DNA of 64,000 nt from Mesorhizobium helmanticense (GTDB taxonomy: Bacteria > Pseudomonadota > Alphaproteobacteria > Rhizobiales > Rhizobiaceae). The position numbers and the translations under genes were made by a program. The first letter of the stretch is position 1. Each line of letters starts with the position of its first letter. This document shows positions 1 to 8,368 of this stretch, piece by piece. The notes below the pieces were generated by a model, which was not told the DNA's origin, did not search any database, and saw nothing but the letters and a program-made list of their open reading frames with translations. Location: the NCBI RefSeq assembly GCF_003034915.1, contig NZ_PZJX01000025.1:62001-126000 (forward strand). Reading direction: 5' to 3'.

Positions 1-2
1 AA

Positions 3-815
3 TGGCTGGTCGCCAGCTTTTCCGTCGGCCAGGTCGTGCTGATCCGTTCCGTCGGCGCCTTTTTCGTGCTCGGCCCGATGATCGCGCATCAAGGTACGGC
101 CAAGCTGTTCCGGATGGAGCGTCTTGAACTGCAGGCTTTGCGCGTCCTCATGACGACGCTCGACACCGCGCTGTTCTACGCCGCCGTCGTCTATCTGCCA
201 CTGGCCGACGTCATGAGCTTCTACATGGCCGGGCCGATCTACGTCGCGGCGTTGTCCCACCTTCTGCTCGGTGAAAAGGTCGGCTGGCGCCGCTGGGTGG
301 CGATCCTTGTCGGCTTCTGCGGCGTGCTGATCATGCTGAAACCATCGTCGTCGGCGTTTTCGCTGTCCTCGATCTTCGCGCTGGTCGGGAGTATTTCATT
401 CGCCTTCGCCATCATCCTCAACCGCCGGCTGCGTGGCACCAGCGACACCTCGCTCGTCACCTGGCAGACCATCGGCACGCTGCTGGTCGGCGCGGTGCTG
501 ACCGTCGGCAACTGGCAGACGCCGTCCGCGCTCGATTTTGGCGCCATGCTGCTGCTCGGCATCGTCTCCTGCGGCGCGCATCTGATGATCACCAGGGCGC
601 TGAAACTGGCGCCGGCCTCGACGCTGGCGCCGCTGCATTATACGCTGCTCTTGTGGGCGGTGGTCTTCGGGCTGGTTTTCTTCGGCGACGTTCCCGGCCC
701 CCGCATCCTGATCGGCTCGGCCGTCATCGTGCTGGCCGGCTTGTTCATCTTCCACCGCCAGAAGGTGGTCGATACGACGGTGCCGCCCGAAAACGTGCCG
801 AAGGGTGTAAATTAG
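3..815 (+). CDS. DMT-family (EamA) permease, 5' end cut by window edge
   Basis: Inner-membrane permease of the drug/metabolite transporter superfamily, substrate not predictable. The frame is open from base 3 with no stop, so the true start lies left of the window; the GTG at 36 is only an internal codon. About 270 residues are visible with roughly eight to nine hydrophobic helices in two EamA repeats (motifs such as VMSFYMAGPIYVAAL in the first half and ASTLAPLHYTLLLWAVVFG in the second), followed by a short polar tail. It ends tail-to-tail with the next gene: the two stop codons share the tetramer TTAG at 812-815. Family call is solid; substrate is unknown. Confidence 0.85.
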   Translation, partial: WLVASFSVGQVVLIRSVGAFFVLGPMIAHQGTAKLFRMERLELQALRVLMTTLDTALFYAAVVYLPLADVMSFYMAGPIYVAALSHLLLGEKVGWRRWVAILVGFCGVLIMLKPSSSAFSLSSIFALVGSISFAFAIILNRRLRGTSDTSLVTWQTIGTLLVGAVLTVGNWQTPSALDFGAMLLLGIVSCGAHLMITRALKLAPASTLAPLHYTLLLWAVVFGLVFFGDVPGPRILIGSAVIVLAGLFIFHRQKVVDTTVPPENVPKGVN

Positions 816-1714
816 CCCGCGCGCACGGCCGCCAGATGCCCTGAAAACTCCGGCGTTTCCATCAGCGCCTTGCAGCGCGAAAAACGCCCGTCGGCATAGG
901 CGCGGAAATCGTCGACCGGATTGTTGTTGGCAAGCTGGATCAGCCCCCACAACGTCCACAGGAGATCGCACATCGCCTTGTAGATGACGACACGGCCGCG
1001 CTCCACCGGCGTCGGCTCCGCGCCGAAATACGCGCGCATCATCTCCTCATCTTGCGCCGCATCGAACTTTCCTTCGACGCTGAGGTCGCCAAGGTCCCAG
1101 AGCGGATCGTTCATCCCCGAATACTCCCAGTCGACGATCCACATTCGCTCGCCCGTATCGAGAAAGTTCTCGCACAGCGGATCGCAATGGCAGGCGACAA
1201 TCGACAGGGGATTGGCGGCAAGGGCCGAGCGCACGGTTTCGGCCTCGCGCACGACGTCGTGGTAGCCCGCGGGCAGGGCAACATCCTTGGTCGACAGCAC
1301 CTTCAGATAGTCGTCGATCATCGCAAACAGCTCGAAGCGAAAGGGGAAGACCGCACCCGATGTATGCAGTTTGCGTAAGGCTTCGGCGGCGCGCGCCGGG
1401 CTGCCCGGCCGGGACTTGAACTTTTCCGGCGACATCGTCTCGGCGCCGGCGATGAAGCGCGTCACCATCACGCCCGTGGCGCCGTCGACATGCAGCACAT
1501 CGGGGCTGACGCCGGCCCTGGCGGCTTCCTGCGCCGCCACCGCCTCATTGGCGCGGTTGATATACTCCTCGGTACCCTTGCCGGGGATGCGCAGGCAGGC
1601 ATCCCCGGCCTTGAAGACGAGATTGGTGAGGCCGCCAAGGCGCTCCAGCGGCCCGTCATAGCCGACCAGCACCGGAATGTCCGCAAGCCTGGCGCGCGCC
1701 TCGTCAACCTCCAT
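812..1714 (-). CDS. Choline-kinase-like phosphotransferase (APH/COG0510 family)
   Basis: A 300-residue protein-kinase-like fold enzyme that would phosphorylate a small alcohol or amine such as choline, ethanolamine or thiamine. The Brenner motif is seen at about residues 174-183 (HCDPLCENFL) and the DFG-equivalent metal site follows in VDWEYSGMNDPLWDLG, so both catalytic elements are intact. A glycine-rich nucleotide loop lies near the N-terminus (GGLTNLVFK). It is divergent from the methyltransferase at 1830 and is related in motif pattern to the phosphotransferase at 4915-5802, so the locus carries two members of one family. True substrate is not determinable from sequence. Confidence 0.8.
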   Translation of the reverse strand: MEVDEARARLADIPVLVGYDGPLERLGGLTNLVFKAGDACLRIPGKGTEEYINRANEAVAAQEAARAGVSPDVLHVDGATGVMVTRFIAGAETMSPEKFKSRPGSPARAAEALRKLHTSGAVFPFRFELFAMIDDYLKVLSTKDVALPAGYHDVVREAETVRSALAANPLSIVACHCDPLCENFLDTGERMWIVDWEYSGMNDPLWDLGDLSVEGKFDAAQDEEMMRAYFGAEPTPVERGRVVIYKAMCDLLWTLWGLIQLANNNPVDDFRAYADGRFSRCKALMETPEFSGHLAAVRAG

Positions 1715-1829
1715 CGCCTTGCCCCCTATTCACACATCGTTATTTTCTTGCGGCGACGGTTCCACAATTTTCGCCATTTGGCTATCATTCGGATGGCGTA
1801 TGAGCCACGAGTCGGCGGACGGGACCGGG

Positions 1830-2462
1830 ATGACGGACAAGAAGAACAAAAGCCCGCTCGCCGCGGCCTATGCGGCAAAGCGCCCCGAGGACGTGGCGGC
1901 CCTCTATGACAGCTGGTCCGACACTTACGACGCCGACATGTCGGCGGCCGGTTATCGCCATCCGACCATCTGCCTTGCCTTGCTGGCCCGCCATCTGCCG
2001 CGCGGCGCGGCACCGCTCCTCGATGCCGGGGCCGGCACCGGCCTCATCGGCGAATGGCTTGCCATCACGGGCTACCCACGGGTCGAGGCGCTCGACATCT
2101 CCGCCGGCATGCTAGCTCAGGCCTCGCGCAAGGGCGTCTATTCGGCGCTGCATTGCCTGGCGCTCGGCGGGCCGCTGCCTTTCGCCGACGGCGCCTATGC
2201 CGGGATCGTATCGGCCGGCGTCTTCACCTCGGGCCATGTCGGTGTCGAGGGGCTGGATGAACTGATCCGCATTTGCCGGCCGGGTGGCATCATCGTGCTG
2301 ACGGTCAAGAACACGCTGTGGGACGCGGGATTTGCCACGCGGATCGCCGAGCTTGAGGCGAGGGGCGTCATAACGCGCGCCGAGGAAACGCCGCCCTATG
2401 TCTCGATGCCGGGTGAGGCGGATACCGTGCCCAGCCGCGGCCTCGTTCTGCGCGTGAGCTGA
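1830..2462 (+). CDS. Class I SAM-dependent methyltransferase
   Basis: A 210-residue methyltransferase. The SAM-binding motif I is LLDAGAGTGLIGEWL at about residues 55-70, followed by the acidic end of strand beta-2 in RVEALDISAGML. A short N-terminal segment (DSWSDTYDADM) resembles the cap seen in small Williams-Beuren-type methyltransferases. The open frame reaches back over the divergent phosphotransferase, but homologous sequence starts at the ATG at 1830; an ATG at 1800 is the alternative, and neither has a strong ribosome-binding site. Substrate unknown. Its stop lies three bases from the stop of the convergent dehydrogenase gene. Confidence 0.75.
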   Translation: MTDKKNKSPLAAAYAAKRPEDVAALYDSWSDTYDADMSAAGYRHPTICLALLARHLPRGAAPLLDAGAGTGLIGEWLAITGYPRVEALDISAGMLAQASRKGVYSALHCLALGGPLPFADGAYAGIVSAGVFTSGHVGVEGLDELIRICRPGGIIVLTVKNTLWDAGFATRIAELEARGVITRAEETPPYVSMPGEADTVPSRGLVLRVS

Positions 2463-2464
2463 AG

Positions 2465-4918
2465 CTACGCTTTGACCCTGTCTCCGGCTGGATCGTAAAG
2501 CGACTGAAGGTGAATCCGTGCCGGTGTCCGCTCCATTGCCACCACCAGCTCGTAGTCGCCGGAGGCGAGGAAATCGTCGCTGATGCCGTCGGCATTGCGC
2601 ACATAGCCATAGCCGATGTTCTTGCCGACCGTGTAGCCATAGCCGCCGCTGGTGAGATAACCCACGGGCTCGCCATTGCGCAGGATTGTCTCGCGTCCGA
2701 GCAGCACGGTCTCCGGATTGTCCACCGTGAAGCCGGCAAAGCGTTTTTTCAGCGCCGCGCCGCTGCTCTTTTCAAGCGCCCGCCGGCCGACGAAATCCGT
2801 GTTCTTTCGGAGCTTCACCGCCCAGCCAAGGCCCGCTTCCTGAGGCGTGTCGTTGGGTGTGATATCGGCGCCCCAGGCCCGGTAGCCCTTTTCCAGCCGC
2901 AATGATTCCAGCGCCCGATAGCCAACCGGACGAATACCGTGCCTTTTGCCAGCCGCCATCAGCGCATCGAAGACCTCGCCCGCCGCCGCGATCGGCACAT
3001 GCAGCTCCCAGCCGAGTTCGCCGACATAAGTGACGCGCAGCGCCCGGATCGTATTGCCGGCGACTTCAATCTCACGCGCATGGCCGAACGGGAAGCTGGT
3101 GTTCGACACGTCCGCCTCGGTCACCGCAGCCAGCACTTCACGGGCGCGCGGCCCCATCAGCGACAGCGTACCGAAGTCCTCGGTGACATCGATCAGCGTA
3201 ACGTCAAGATCCTTGCCGACATGGTCGCCGATCCAGGAGAAATCATGCGTGCGGAAACCGGTGCCGGTGACGATGTAGAATTTCTCTTCGCCGAGCCGCG
3301 CCACCGTCAGGTCGGCCTCGATGCCGCCGCGCGTGTTGAGAAGCTGCGTGTAGGTCAGCCGGCCGACCGGCTTGGCGACGTCGTTGGCGCAGATCCAGTC
3401 CAGCGCCTTCTGCGCATCGGCGCCGGACATTTCGTATTTGGCGAAGGACGATTGGTCGAAGATGCCGACGTTTTCGCGCACCTGCCGGTGCTCGTCGCTG
3501 ACGGCGGAGAACCAGTTCTGCCGGCCCATCGAATAGACATCCTCAGGTTCGACGGCTTCGGGCGCGAACCAGTTCGGCCGCTCCCAGCCGAGCTTCGAGC
3601 CGAACACCGCGCGATGCTCTTGCAGCCGCTCATAAAGCGGTGAGACGATGCGCGGCCGTCCCGAAAGATATTCCTCGTGCGGGAAGCCTATCGTGTAGTG
3701 CTTGCCATAGGCTTCCAGCGTGCGGTCGCGGACCCATTGCCGGTCGCGGTGCAGGCCCGAAAAACGCCTGATGTCGACCACCCACAGGTCGAGCGGCGCC
3801 TCGCCGTCGACCACCCACTGCGCCAGCACCCAGCCGGCGCCGCCGCCGGACGCGATGCCGAAGGCGTTGAAGCCGGCGCCGACGAACATGTTGGCGCATT
3901 CGGGTGCGACGCCGAGGATGAAATTGCCGTCAGGCGTGAAGCTCTCCGGCCCATTGATCATCTGCTTGACGCCGGCGTTTTCCAGGGCGGGGATCCGCGC
4001 GATCGCCTGGTTCATATGCTGCTCGAAATGATCGTAATCGTCATCGAACAGCCGGAATTCCCAGTCATCAGGCACGTCGCCGCCGGGCAGGCCGGTTGTC
4101 CAGACCTGCGGATTGGGCTCATAGCCGCCCATCACCAGCCCGCCGACTTCCTCCTTGAAATAGGTGCGGCGGTCCGGGTCGCGGATGGTCGGCGCATCGG
4201 TCGCCAGTCCCTCGATCTTCTCGGTGATGATGTACTGATGTTTCACCGGCTGCAGCGGCACGTTGATGCCGGCCAGCGCCCCAACCTGCCGCGCCCATTG
4301 CCCGGCGCAGTTCACCACCTTGTCGCAGGCGATGTCGCCCTCGGCTGTTTTCACCGCGACGATGCGGCCGTCCTTCATCTCGAAGCCGGTGACGCGGACG
4401 TTCTCGAACAGCCTGGCGCCATGCATGCGTGCGCCCTTGGCCAGCGACTGGGTGATGTCGGAAGGGCTTGCCTGCCCATCAGTCGGCAACCAGGAGGCGC
4501 CGACGAGATCGCCTGTTTCCAGGAGCGGCCACATCGTCTTGACCTCGGCCGGCGACAGCAACTGCATGTCCATGCCGAAGCTTTTTGCCGTCGTCGCCAG
4601 CCTCTTATATTCGGTCCAGCGGTCGGCATTGGTCGCCAGCCTGAGGCACCCGGTCATCTTCCAGCCGGTGGCCAGCCCGGTTTCGGCCTCCAGCCCCTTG
4701 TAGAGATCGACCGAATATTTGAGCACGCGCGTGATCGAGGCCGACGAGCGCAACTGACCGACCAGTCCGGCGGCGTGCCAGGTCGAGCCGGAGGTCAACT
4801 TGCCCTGCTCCAGGAGTACGACATCGGCCTTGTGGTCGCGCGCCAGATGATAGGCCGTCGAACAGCCGATAATGCCGCCGCCGATGACCACGATCTCGGC
4901 ATGGCTGGGCAAGGTCAT
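2465..4918 (-). CDS. FAD-dependent dimethylglycine/sarcosine dehydrogenase-type protein with GcvT domain
   Basis: An 817-residue two-module enzyme. Residues about 1-390 form a DAO-type FAD domain with the dinucleotide fold VVIGGGIIGCSTAYHLA and the motif STWHAAGLVGQLRSS, whose His is the covalent FAD attachment site in dimethylglycine dehydrogenase. The C-terminal half is a folate-binding aminomethyltransferase (GcvT) domain (GRLTYTQLLNTRGGIEADL, THVGELGWELHVP-like core). It should oxidatively demethylate an N-methyl amine or amino acid, passing the one-carbon unit to tetrahydrofolate. Start at 4918 gives an ATGA overlap with the upstream phosphotransferase stop; the longer open frame to 5239 is only a shadow. 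Exact substrate is unresolved. Confidence 0.85.
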   Translation of the reverse strand: MTLPSHAEIVVIGGGIIGCSTAYHLARDHKADVVLLEQGKLTSGSTWHAAGLVGQLRSSASITRVLKYSVDLYKGLEAETGLATGWKMTGCLRLATNADRWTEYKRLATTAKSFGMDMQLLSPAEVKTMWPLLETGDLVGASWLPTDGQASPSDITQSLAKGARMHGARLFENVRVTGFEMKDGRIVAVKTAEGDIACDKVVNCAGQWARQVGALAGINVPLQPVKHQYIITEKIEGLATDAPTIRDPDRRTYFKEEVGGLVMGGYEPNPQVWTTGLPGGDVPDDWEFRLFDDDYDHFEQHMNQAIARIPALENAGVKQMINGPESFTPDGNFILGVAPECANMFVGAGFNAFGIASGGGAGWVLAQWVVDGEAPLDLWVVDIRRFSGLHRDRQWVRDRTLEAYGKHYTIGFPHEEYLSGRPRIVSPLYERLQEHRAVFGSKLGWERPNWFAPEAVEPEDVYSMGRQNWFSAVSDEHRQVRENVGIFDQSSFAKYEMSGADAQKALDWICANDVAKPVGRLTYTQLLNTRGGIEADLTVARLGEEKFYIVTGTGFRTHDFSWIGDHVGKDLDVTLIDVTEDFGTLSLMGPRAREVLAAVTEADVSNTSFPFGHAREIEVAGNTIRALRVTYVGELGWELHVPIAAAGEVFDALMAAGKRHGIRPVGYRALESLRLEKGYRAWGADITPNDTPQEAGLGWAVKLRKNTDFVGRRALEKSSGAALKKRFAGFTVDNPETVLLGRETILRNGEPVGYLTSGGYGYTVGKNIGYGYVRNADGISDDFLASGDYELVVAMERTPARIHLQSLYDPAGDRVKA

Positions 4919-5802
4919 GATGTCTGCATCCCGTATTTTGTTCTGTAGTTGTCCAGCGCGGCGTCCAGCCGCGTCAGGTTTTCGTCGGTATAGGCGACGT
5001 AGTCGATGCCGGGCGCATCGAGGTAAAGTTCGGAAACCATGCTCCACATCGCCTCGCGCAGCAGCGACGCGCATTGCATGGCCGCGTGCGAGCGGCGGAT
5101 CGCCTCGTCCGGCTCCTTCATGAAATAGGCGGTGAGGAAGGCGAAGGATTCCTCGTCGCTCATGCTGGCGTTGGAGGCGACGCCGGCAAGGTCGAACATC
5201 GCCGTGTTGAAGCCGGCATATTCGAAATCGATCAGCCACAATCTGTGGCCATCGTCGAGGATATTGGCTGGCAGAAGATCATTATGGCCGAAGACGATCG
5301 GCAGCAGTTTCTGCGCCCGTTCGAGTTCGTCCGCCAGGGTCAGAAAGCGCGGCAGGTCGTTCAGCTTGCGGCTGCCGCCTTCCTCCAGCGTGCGCGCATA
5401 GTCGCGGATGACGTGGAACACCCAGAACATGAAGCCGGCGCCCGAGACATGGTTGGGCATTTCGCGGTGGAAGCTGCGCATCAGGGCGGCGACGCGGCCG
5501 ATATTGGCCCGCACATCTTCGGCGACATAGGCCTTGGCGCCGAGAAATTCCGTCACCACGATGCCGGGCTCGTCATAGCGTACGGCCGGCCCGAAGCCAG
5601 CGGCCTGCGCCGCGCGCGCCGTCATCACCTCGCGCTCGCGAAAGACGTGGTGGAACGGAAAATCCTGGCCGATACGTACGACATGCCGCCCGGCCGCATC
5701 CTTGACCACATAGTTGGCGTTGCTCAGGCCGCCCGGCAGTGGCTCAATGTCGATGCTGCCGGTCCAGCAGGGCAGGGCGCGGATGCGGTCTTCGGCAGTC
5801 AA
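4915..5802 (-). CDS. Choline-kinase-like phosphotransferase, first gene of the dehydrogenase operon
   Basis: A 295-residue phosphotransferase with the Brenner motif FGHNDLLPANIL and the metal-binding LIDFEYAGFNTAMFDLA segment, plus an N-terminal GGLSNANYVV loop, as in COG0510 choline/ethanolamine/thiamine kinases. The start is taken as a TTG at 5802, nine bases after GAGG; the frame continues upstream to 6105 without homologous-looking sequence. It overlaps the dehydrogenase gene by ATGA, implying translational coupling and a common substrate pathway. A strong hairpin (5888-5936) lies in its presumed leader. The pairing of a kinase of amino alcohols with a demethylating dehydrogenase suggests methylated amine metabolism, which is inference. 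Confidence 0.78.
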   Translation of the reverse strand: MTAEDRIRALPCWTGSIDIEPLPGGLSNANYVVKDAAGRHVVRIGQDFPFHHVFREREVMTARAAQAAGFGPAVRYDEPGIVVTEFLGAKAYVAEDVRANIGRVAALMRSFHREMPNHVSGAGFMFWVFHVIRDYARTLEEGGSRKLNDLPRFLTLADELERAQKLLPIVFGHNDLLPANILDDGHRLWLIDFEYAGFNTAMFDLAGVASNASMSDEESFAFLTAYFMKEPDEAIRRSHAAMQCASLLREAMWSMVSELYLDAPGIDYVAYTDENLTRLDAALDNYRTKYGMQTS

Positions 5803-5887
5803 GAACTCATCCCTCGTTTGGCGGAGGTTTAACAAGGCCGCGGGTGAGCCGAAGATGGCAGCCGGTCGGAGGGGGGAAGGTGAAAAT

Positions 5888-5936
5888 CTCGTCGGTGCGG
5901 GATGCCAGGATTGGTATCCCGCACCGCACCGACGAG
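5888..5936. repeat. Long stable inverted repeat (hairpin) in intergenic region
   Basis: Left arm 5888-5903 is CTCGTCGGTGCGGGAT; the right arm 5916-5936 pairs with it except for a five-base GTGCG-type duplication. The stem continues inward through G.T and CCA/TGG pairs to a GGAT loop. No T-run follows on either side, so it is not an obvious terminator; a leader hairpin or repeat element is possible. Confidence 0.7.
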
Positions 5937-6180
5937 CCCCTTTGCCGGGTTCTTTGGCACCGGCGTCCGCCCCCGCGGATTCCCAAAACTCTATTCCCCT
6001 GTGCCGAGCGCTTTGCAGGCGTTCGGAAAGGCGAATTCTTGTGCGGCTCAGCCATCGTTCTCCCGCAGCAGTTACGAGCCTGTCACAACGACAATCTCGC
6101 GCCATCTGGTCCGGCCTGTCAACAAGAATCTGTGGCTTTTTATGTCTTTTTGCCCGAAGTAGTTCGAAATTCTTGTAAAT

Positions 6181-6197
6181 ATGGGCATATTTGCCAT
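6181..6197. promoter_or_regulatory. Candidate DeoR operator dyad
   Basis: ATGGGCATATTTGCCAT is an imperfect dyad 42 bases upstream of the DeoR start, in the A+T-rich part of the divergent promoter region. Position suits autoregulation, but no binding evidence exists. Confidence 0.35.
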
Positions 6198-6238
6198 AAA
6201 AGCAGACAGTATCGCAGCAACGCGAGCGGAAAAGCCTG

Positions 6239-7015
6239 ATGGTTCATTCGAAGCGGCATGGTGAGATCCTGCGTCTCCTGCAGGAGGAGGGCACCGTCAC
6301 AATCGCCAGCCTGGCCGACCGGCTGGGCGTCTCGCTGGAAACCGTGCGCCGCGACGTCAAGCCGCTCACCAATGACGGCTCCATTCTGAAGATGCACGGC
6401 GCGGTAGGCCTGTCGTCCATGGTCGGCGAGGCGCCGTTCGAGCGACGCATGCGCGAAAATGCCGATGCCAAGCGGACGATCGCGCGCATGGTCGCGACGA
6501 CCATCCGCGACGGCGAATCGGTCATGCTCGACACCGGCACCACGACCTCGTTCCTGGCCCGCGAATTGCTCGGCCATCGGCGGCTGACCGTCGTCACCAA
6601 CTCCTCCGACATCGCCCGCACACTGGCCACCGTCAACGGTAACAAGGTCTACATGGCCGGTGGCGAGTTGCGCAGCGATTCGGGTGCGGCCTTTGGTGCC
6701 TCGGCCATCGAATTCGTCAGCCGCTTTTCCGTCAGCCACGCGGTGATCTCCGCGGGCGCCGTCGATGCCGTCACGGGCGTCATGGATTACGATCTGGAGG
6801 AAGCCGAATTCGCCCGCATGGTGCTGTCGCGCGGCCAGCGTTCACTGGTCATCACCGACCACACCAAGTTCGGCCGTCAGGGTCTCGTCCAGGTCTGCGG
6901 TTTCGACGGTTTTTCCGAGCTCGCCACCGACCGGCAGCCGCCGCGCGACATCGCCGCGGCCCTCGCCCAGTCCGGCGCGCGGCTGAGCATCGCAGGCGCG
7001 GAAACCGGGTCTTAG
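6239..7015 (+). CDS. DeoR/GlpR-family transcriptional regulator
   Basis: A 258-residue repressor-type regulator. The N-terminal winged helix-turn-helix (residues about 5-60, including LADRLGVSLETVRRDV) is diagnostic for the DeoR family; the C-terminal effector domain resembles the DeoRC sugar-phosphate sensor with the SVMLDTGTTTSFLAREL loop and VVTNSSDIA motif. Such proteins usually sense a phosphorylated metabolite, which would fit the kinase-containing operon transcribed divergently from it. That regulatory target is inference from position. Its stop codon overlaps that of the convergent flavoprotein gene by the tetramer TTAG. Confidence 0.88.
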   Translation: MVHSKRHGEILRLLQEEGTVTIASLADRLGVSLETVRRDVKPLTNDGSILKMHGAVGLSSMVGEAPFERRMRENADAKRTIARMVATTIRDGESVMLDTGTTTSFLARELLGHRRLTVVTNSSDIARTLATVNGNKVYMAGGELRSDSGAAFGASAIEFVSRFSVSHAVISAGAVDAVTGVMDYDLEEAEFARMVLSRGQRSLVITDHTKFGRQGLVQVCGFDGFSELATDRQPPRDIAAALAQSGARLSIAGAETGS

Positions 7016-7929
7016 TCAAAAACCATCGATTGGTGTGCGCATACGCCCGCGAAGGCGCCGCTGGATACGGCGAAGGCGATGTTGTGCATCGATCGTGCCG
7101 CGTCTCCGGCGGCATAGACACCGGAAACTGTCGTGCGCTGCCTTTCATCGACGGTGATTACCGGACCGAGAAGACCTTCCGTGAAAGCACAGCCAAGCTG
7201 TTCGGCAAGCGGGCTCGCCATGGTGTTGCGTGGCGCGGTGAACATCGCCTTGACGCCGACCTGACGGCTGTCTTCAAGGTGGACGATCAATCCGCCAGCG
7301 CCGTCGTTTTGCAGTTCGGCCACGGCGGCCGGCTCAAACCTCACCTTGCGCCTTTCCAATGCGTATGCTTGCTCGGCGTCAGGCTCGAACAGGCCGTTGG
7401 CGAACAGCGTGACATCGCCCCAGTCGGCGATCAACTGCGCCTGATGCATGGCCATCGGGCCGGTTGCGAGCACGCCAAGTGGTCCGCCTGCCACCTCGAA
7501 GCCATGGCAGTAGGGGCAGTGCAGCACGCTCTTGCCCCATTGCTCGGCAAGCCCGGGAACATCCGGCAGGACATCGCGCACGCCGGTGGCAAGCACCAGT
7601 CGGCCCGCGCCGAATGTCTCGCCGCGATCCGTGGTGATCTCGAAGCCGCGGCCGGCGGCAACGGCTTTGTCCGCCAATCCGGCGGTGACCTTGGCCGTCG
7701 GATAGGCCAGCAGTTGCTGCCTTGCGTCGTCCAAGATGGCGCCGGGCGTGCGCCCATCCTGCCCCAGGAAGCCGTGCGAATGCTCCGCGAAACGGTTGCG
7801 CGGCCGGCCCGCATCGATCACCAGGACATGGCGCCGCGCCCGCGCCGCCTGGATCGCGGCCGACAGGCCGGCAAAGCTGCCGCCGACGACAATCAGATCA
7901 TACTGCGTGGTTGGCAGATCATACTGCAT
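7012..7929 (-). CDS. Thioredoxin-reductase-like NAD(P)/FAD-dependent oxidoreductase
   Basis: A 305-residue soluble flavoprotein. The FAD site is LIVVGGSFAGLSAAIQAA near residue 12-30, the redox-active pair is in HCPYCHGFE at about residue 135-143, and the C-terminal FAD motif is VSGVYAAGDAA. It is shorter than true thioredoxin reductase only slightly and may reduce a disulfide partner or small molecule. It overlaps the upstream Rrf2 gene by 11 bases, so the two are an operon. The N-terminus carries a 21-base tandem duplication (QYDL appears twice), described under findings. Confidence 0.85.
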   Translation of the reverse strand: MQYDLPTTQYDLIVVGGSFAGLSAAIQAARARRHVLVIDAGRPRNRFAEHSHGFLGQDGRTPGAILDDARQQLLAYPTAKVTAGLADKAVAAGRGFEITTDRGETFGAGRLVLATGVRDVLPDVPGLAEQWGKSVLHCPYCHGFEVAGGPLGVLATGPMAMHQAQLIADWGDVTLFANGLFEPDAEQAYALERRKVRFEPAAVAELQNDGAGGLIVHLEDSRQVGVKAMFTAPRNTMASPLAEQLGCAFTEGLLGPVITVDERQRTTVSGVYAAGDAARSMHNIAFAVSSGAFAGVCAHQSMVFD

Positions 7930-7934
7930 GGCTG
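7893..7934. repeat. 21-bp tandem duplication at the start of the flavoprotein gene
   Basis: On the plus strand CAGATCATACTGC followed by GTGGTTGG is repeated immediately as CAGATCATACTGC followed by ATGGCTGG. One copy holds the ATG start, and in the other the equivalent codon is ACG, so the duplication appears to have lengthened the protein by seven residues and created the overlap with the Rrf2 stop. Confidence 0.75.
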
Positions 7935-8368
7935 GTCACTCCAATCAGTTCGTAACGGCGACGGAAATCGGCGGCGAGGTCGGCAAGCGTGATGCGGCTG
8001 AGCTTTTCCGCCAGCAACCTTTCGGCTTCGATCCGAAAATCATCGAGCGCCGCTATCACCGCTTGTTCGACAAGGCAGCCGGGGCTTTCCGGCTCGTTGC
8101 TGAAAGGCAGCAGCGTTTCGCCGAGGGCAGCGCTGATCTCGGCCAGCGAAATCTTCTCGGGCGCACGGCCAAGCTGCCAGCCGCCGCCATGGCCGCGCGC
8201 CGAGGTGACGATGCCCGCGTCGCGCAGGCCGGCGATCGTCCGGCGGACGACCACCGGGTTCGTGTGGATGAAGGTGGCGAGTTGCTCGGAGGTCAGCGCG
8301 TGCTCCCGCGTCTCGGTCATGTGGACGAGAATATGCAAGGTGGAGGACAGTCTGCTGTTTCGTTTCAT
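7919..8368 (-). CDS. Rrf2-family transcriptional regulator
   Basis: A 149-residue Rrf2 protein with an N-terminal winged helix (LATFIHTNPVVVRRTIAGLRD) and the family motif SARGHGGGWQLGR. Only one cysteine is visible in the sensor region (SPGCLVEQA), so the three-cysteine iron-sulfur site of IscR/NsrR is missing and sensing is more likely by a single thiol, as in YwnA/CymR-type members. It is cotranscribed with the thioredoxin-reductase-like flavoprotein, which is a frequent pairing and suggests redox or electrophile response. A perfect dyad directly before its ATG is a likely autoregulatory site. Confidence 0.85.
   Translation of the reverse strand: MKRNSRLSSTLHILVHMTETREHALTSEQLATFIHTNPVVVRRTIAGLRDAGIVTSARGHGGGWQLGRAPEKISLAEISAALGETLLPFSNEPESPGCLVEQAVIAALDDFRIEAERLLAEKLSRITLADLAADFRRRYELIGVTSHAV

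Larger units (their letters stand above)
5803..6238. other. Divergent intergenic region between kinase-dehydrogenase operon and deoR
   Basis: This 436-base gap has no plausible gene. It contains a long hairpin (5888-5936) near the minus-strand operon and a more A+T-rich stretch (about 6110-6235) next to the DeoR gene with a dyad just upstream of its start. It should hold promoters for both directions. Confidence 0.6.

Noticed and set aside
4919..5239. N-terminal extension of the dimethylglycine-dehydrogenase-type gene to 924 codons
   Set aside because: The extension overlaps the upstream kinase gene in another frame and reads as Arg-rich shadow; the ATG at 4918 gives an ATGA overlap and the family start before the FAD fold.
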